Assembly: GCA_964545715.1 (NCBI GenBank)
Contig: CAZJHX010000282.1
Coordinates: 1-6,083, forward strand
Direction: 5' to 3'
DNA from: CAZJHX01 sp964545715
GTDB lineage: Bacteria > Myxococcota_A > UBA9042 > GCA-2863065
Length of the DNA stretch: 6,083 nt
Shown here: piece after piece, positions 4,511 to 6,083 of the stretch
Numbering within the stretch: the first letter of the stretch is position 1
Layout: each line of letters starts with the position of its first letter
Position numbers and translations under genes: made by a program
Notes under the pieces: model-generated
The model's input: only the letters and a program-made list of their open reading frames with translations
The model's database searches: none
What the model was told of the DNA's origin: nothing

Positions 4511-5979
4511 GCGCCTCTCTCCACGACCTGTACAGCAAGCTGCCCCCTGAGGGGTTCGAGCCGGATCTGTACGCCGGCGACGACGAGTACGAATATCGCT
4601 ATCCCAAGACGCCCTCGCTTGAAGAGGTGTTTCGCACGGAAGGCGTCACGGCCCACACACCCAAGGCCGGCGAGGATCCGGTCGTCGAGATCACCGAGCT
4701 GTGCGGCGGCGCGATCCATGAGCCGTTCGTACTGCGCGTCTCCAAAGAGTCGTACGTCACCGACGACAAGTCCCTTACCGTGCTCATCGGGCTGGGCGGC
4801 GGCGCGATCCAGCTTGCCGATGGTGTGGTCGGCACGGTACGGCGCCGAGGGCGCGCAGACGCGGAAGAGACCGCGCTCGGCCCAACAACCGTCGTCCTGG
4901 CGCCCACCGACGCGGCCCGCTTCAAACGCGGCGAGAGCATGTTCTTCGTGCGCGCCTTCCACCCCGAGCCTCCCCGCGAGATCCGCCGCCCCGCCAAAGA
5001 GGTCGCGCGCATCTGGACCACCGTACTGGTCTCCATTCTCGTCGCCGGCCTCATCCACATGCTCTACGGCCAGGGCATCTACTATGCCGAGCAGCTCTCC
5101 GAGCGCGACATGACGGTCGACAAGCCCGAGAAAGAGCGCTTTGCCGACGTCAAGCTGCTCAAAGAGAAGGTGCAGGAGCTCAAGAAGACGCGCCCCATCA
5201 AGCTCAAGAAGCCCAAGCCCAAGCCCAAACCCAAGATGCCCGACCCCGAGCTCGAGAAGATGGAGCCCATTCCCAAGGATGTGGAGCCGGTCGAGAAGCT
5301 GCCCGAGAAGCTGCCCGAGGTCGCCCGCAAGGACGTCGCCGAGCGCATCTCCGCGGCCCGCGTCGGCCGCACCAAGTCCGAGGCTCTCGTCGCTACCCTG
5401 CAGGGCAAGGCGGACCCCAACGCGCCTCGCAACACCGCCGCCACTATCGGTGGCATCAACGTCAGCGCTGACGCCGGCGCCGGCGGGACCGCGCTCCCCG
5501 CCATCGGCAGCCCCGGGGGCGAGGGTTCACCCCAGTTCGGCGACGTGACCGCGGGCGGCAAGGGCGTCGCCACAAAAGGCCGTGGCGTGGCCGGCAAAGC
5601 AGGCAAAGTCATCGCGCGCAAGGGTCGCAACAAGGTCGTCCGCGGCAAAGTGCGCCCGTCCAAACACATGGCCAAGGTCAAAGGCTCGCTGAGCAAGGCC
5701 GAGGTCTACGACGCCATCCAGCGCCGCGCCCGCAAGATCCAGGGCTGCTACGAGCGCGCGCTGCTGCGCAAGCCCACGTTGGCCGGCAAGATCAGCTTCA
5801 GCTGGACCATCACGATGTCCGGGGGCGTCAGCGGGCTGCGCGTCAAGTCCAGCACCATCGCCGACGCCAGCGTGTCAAAGTGCATCATCGGCGTCTTGAA
5901 GCGCATCAGGTTCCCGAAACCGACCGGCGCGCCGGTCCCGGTGTCGTTCCCCTTCCTGTTCAAGGCGGCCCCCACGTGA
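4507..5979 (+). CDS. TonB-like energy transducer with AgmX/PglI-type C-terminal domain
   Basis: This 490-aa protein starts at GTG 4507, the first possible start after an in-frame TAG at 4498-4500, and overlaps the previous stop as GTGA. AGGA at 4502-4505 is too close to be a good ribosome site, so coupling is likely. Order of parts: acidic N-terminus (1-57); a beta-rich predicted cytoplasmic domain (59-156, FHA-like at best); one membrane helix (169-188, I-W-T-T-V-L-V-S-I-L-V-A-G); a charged helical stretch; a K-P repeat (235-243); an EKLP repeat (263-270); a Gly-rich segment (~315-368); a basic segment (~366-395); and a C-terminal domain (~398-488). The last part has I-x-G-C-Y-E-R-A-L, G-K-I-S-F-S-W-T-I, G-G-V-S-G-L-R-V and R-F-P-K-P, with Cys414 and Cys459 as the typical pair. 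It matches the AgmX/PglI C-terminal domain of Myxococcota, which is TonB-like. The protein probably transmits motor force across the periplasm; its outer-membrane partner is unknown. Confidence 0.88.
   Translation: MSASLHDLYSKLPPEGFEPDLYAGDDEYEYRYPKTPSLEEVFRTEGVTAHTPKAGEDPVVEITELCGGAIHEPFVLRVSKESYVTDDKSLTVLIGLGGGAIQLADGVVGTVRRRGRADAEETALGPTTVVLAPTDAARFKRGESMFFVRAFHPEPPREIRRPAKEVARIWTTVLVSILVAGLIHMLYGQGIYYAEQLSERDMTVDKPEKERFADVKLLKEKVQELKKTRPIKLKKPKPKPKPKMPDPELEKMEPIPKDVEPVEKLPEKLPEVARKDVAERISAARVGRTKSEALVATLQGKADPNAPRNTAATIGGINVSADAGAGGTALPAIGSPGGEGSPQFGDVTAGGKGVATKGRGVAGKAGKVIARKGRNKVVRGKVRPSKHMAKVKGSLSKAEVYDAIQRRARKIQGCYERALLRKPTLAGKISFSWTITMSGGVSGLRVKSSTIADASVSKCIIGVLKRIRFPKPTGAPVPVSFPFLFKAAPT
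5209..5316 (+). repeat. K-P and EKLP repeats in the periplasmic linker of the TonB-like protein
   Basis: Codons 5209-5235 encode KPKPKPKPK, made of alternating AAG/AAA and CCC. At 5293-5316 the 12-base unit GAGAAGCTGCCC occurs twice in tandem, encoding EKLPEKLP. Pro-Lys and Pro-Glu stretches of this kind form the extended, stiff spacer that spans the periplasm in TonB proteins. The exact DNA repeat suggests recent slippage that can change linker length. Confidence 0.75.
5698..5970 (+). other. AgmX/PglI-type C-terminal domain (within the TonB-like gene)
   Basis: Residues ~398-488 begin with an amphipathic helix around I-Q-R-R-A-R-K-I-Q-G-C (Cys414), followed by beta strands with a central Gly turn (M-S-G-G-V-S-G), a second cysteine (Cys459) before I-I-G-V-L-K-R-I-R-F-P-K-P, and a final V-P-V-S-F-P-F-L-F strand. 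This pattern of a helix, two conserved cysteines, an F/R-F-P motif and a terminal P-F-x-F is the hallmark of the AgmX/PglI C-terminal domain seen in gliding and secretion-associated proteins of Myxococcota. A disulfide between the two cysteines in the periplasm is likely by family analogy. Confidence 0.8.
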
Positions 5980-6083
5980 TGAAGCGACTGCTAGTGGTCG
6001 ATGCCGCAAATTCGTTCCTACCCGCGGGCGCCGCCGCCCGCCGCCTGCGTTGGGACGCTTCGCTCTCGCTCGACGGGCCCCCG
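5979..6083 (+). CDS. Unrecognised protein, N-terminal 35 codons only
   Basis: ATG 5979 shares its A with the preceding TGA (TGATG overlap), and the frame stays open to the end of the window. An in-frame GTG at 5976 is an alternative start. The only upstream purine run, AAGG at 5962-5965, is 13 bases away, so the ribosome site is weak and coupled translation is likely. The visible start, MKRLLVVDAANSFLP, is a single beta-strand-like segment with an Asp-Ala-Ala-Asn end, followed by an Arg/Ala-rich stretch. It is not a signal peptide, as the hydrophobic run is too short. Too little is visible to assign a family. The overlap places it in the same operon. Confidence 0.55.
   Translation, partial: MKRLLVVDAANSFLPAGAAARRLRWDASLSLDGPP

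Noticed and set aside
5082..5696. A minus-strand frame of 204 codons opposite the TonB-like gene
   Set aside because: It is a Ser/Leu/Pro-rich composition artefact of the K/P- and Gly-rich linker on the + strand, with no recognisable domain.

Overview
The window is a GC-rich, fully coding, single-strand gene cluster. It looks like DNA from Myxococcota or a related former deltaproteobacterial lineage. Three things suggest this: a C-rich 'CPLGQTC..G.C' secreted-protein signature, a lipoprotein that combines a VWA-like region with thrombospondin type 3 calcium repeats, and a TonB-like protein ending in the AgmX/PglI-type C-terminal domain. The lineage call is an inference from gene content only.

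Layout, all on the + strand: (1) the 3' end of a secreted cysteine-containing protein (1-441); (2) a 644-aa putative lipoprotein with a VWA-like region and five TSP3 repeats (438-2372); (3) a TolQ/ExbB/MotA-family proton-channel subunit (2409-3116); (4) a first ExbD/TolR-like subunit (3118-3687); (5) a second ExbD/TolR-like subunit (3684-4241); (6) an 89-aa exported protein of unknown function (4241-4510); (7) a 490-aa single-pass TonB-like energy transducer with an extra cytoplasmic N-terminal domain (4507-5979); (8) the 5' end of an unrecognised gene running off the window (5979-6083). Successive genes overlap by 1-4 bases or are separated by 1 base. The exception is a 36-base gap between genes 2 and 3. 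This packing strongly suggests one operon with translational coupling. No gene-free stretch exceeds 36 bases.

Genes 3, 4, 5 and 7 together form a self-contained Ton/Tol/Agl-like energy-transduction module. One channel protein and two different ExbD-like partners would use the proton gradient across the inner membrane. The single-pass transducer would carry force across the periplasm through its K/P-rich and Gly-rich linker to the AgmX/PglI-type domain. The stoichiometry (one TolQ-like plus two TolR-like proteins) recalls the AglR-AglQ-AglS motor of Myxococcus xanthus, and the transducer's layout recalls GltG/GltJ. The first ExbD has Asn where the family has its proton-carrying Asp, while the second ExbD keeps the Asp, so the two are probably not interchangeable. 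The surface-type lipoproteins upstream and the small exported protein are candidate outer-membrane or periplasmic partners or cargo of the motor.

The coding style changes along the window. The first ~1.1 kb is extremely rich in G- and T-ending codons (all 18 glycines in the first gene are GGG). From the second half of gene 2 onward the more usual C-ending codons of a high-GC genome take over.
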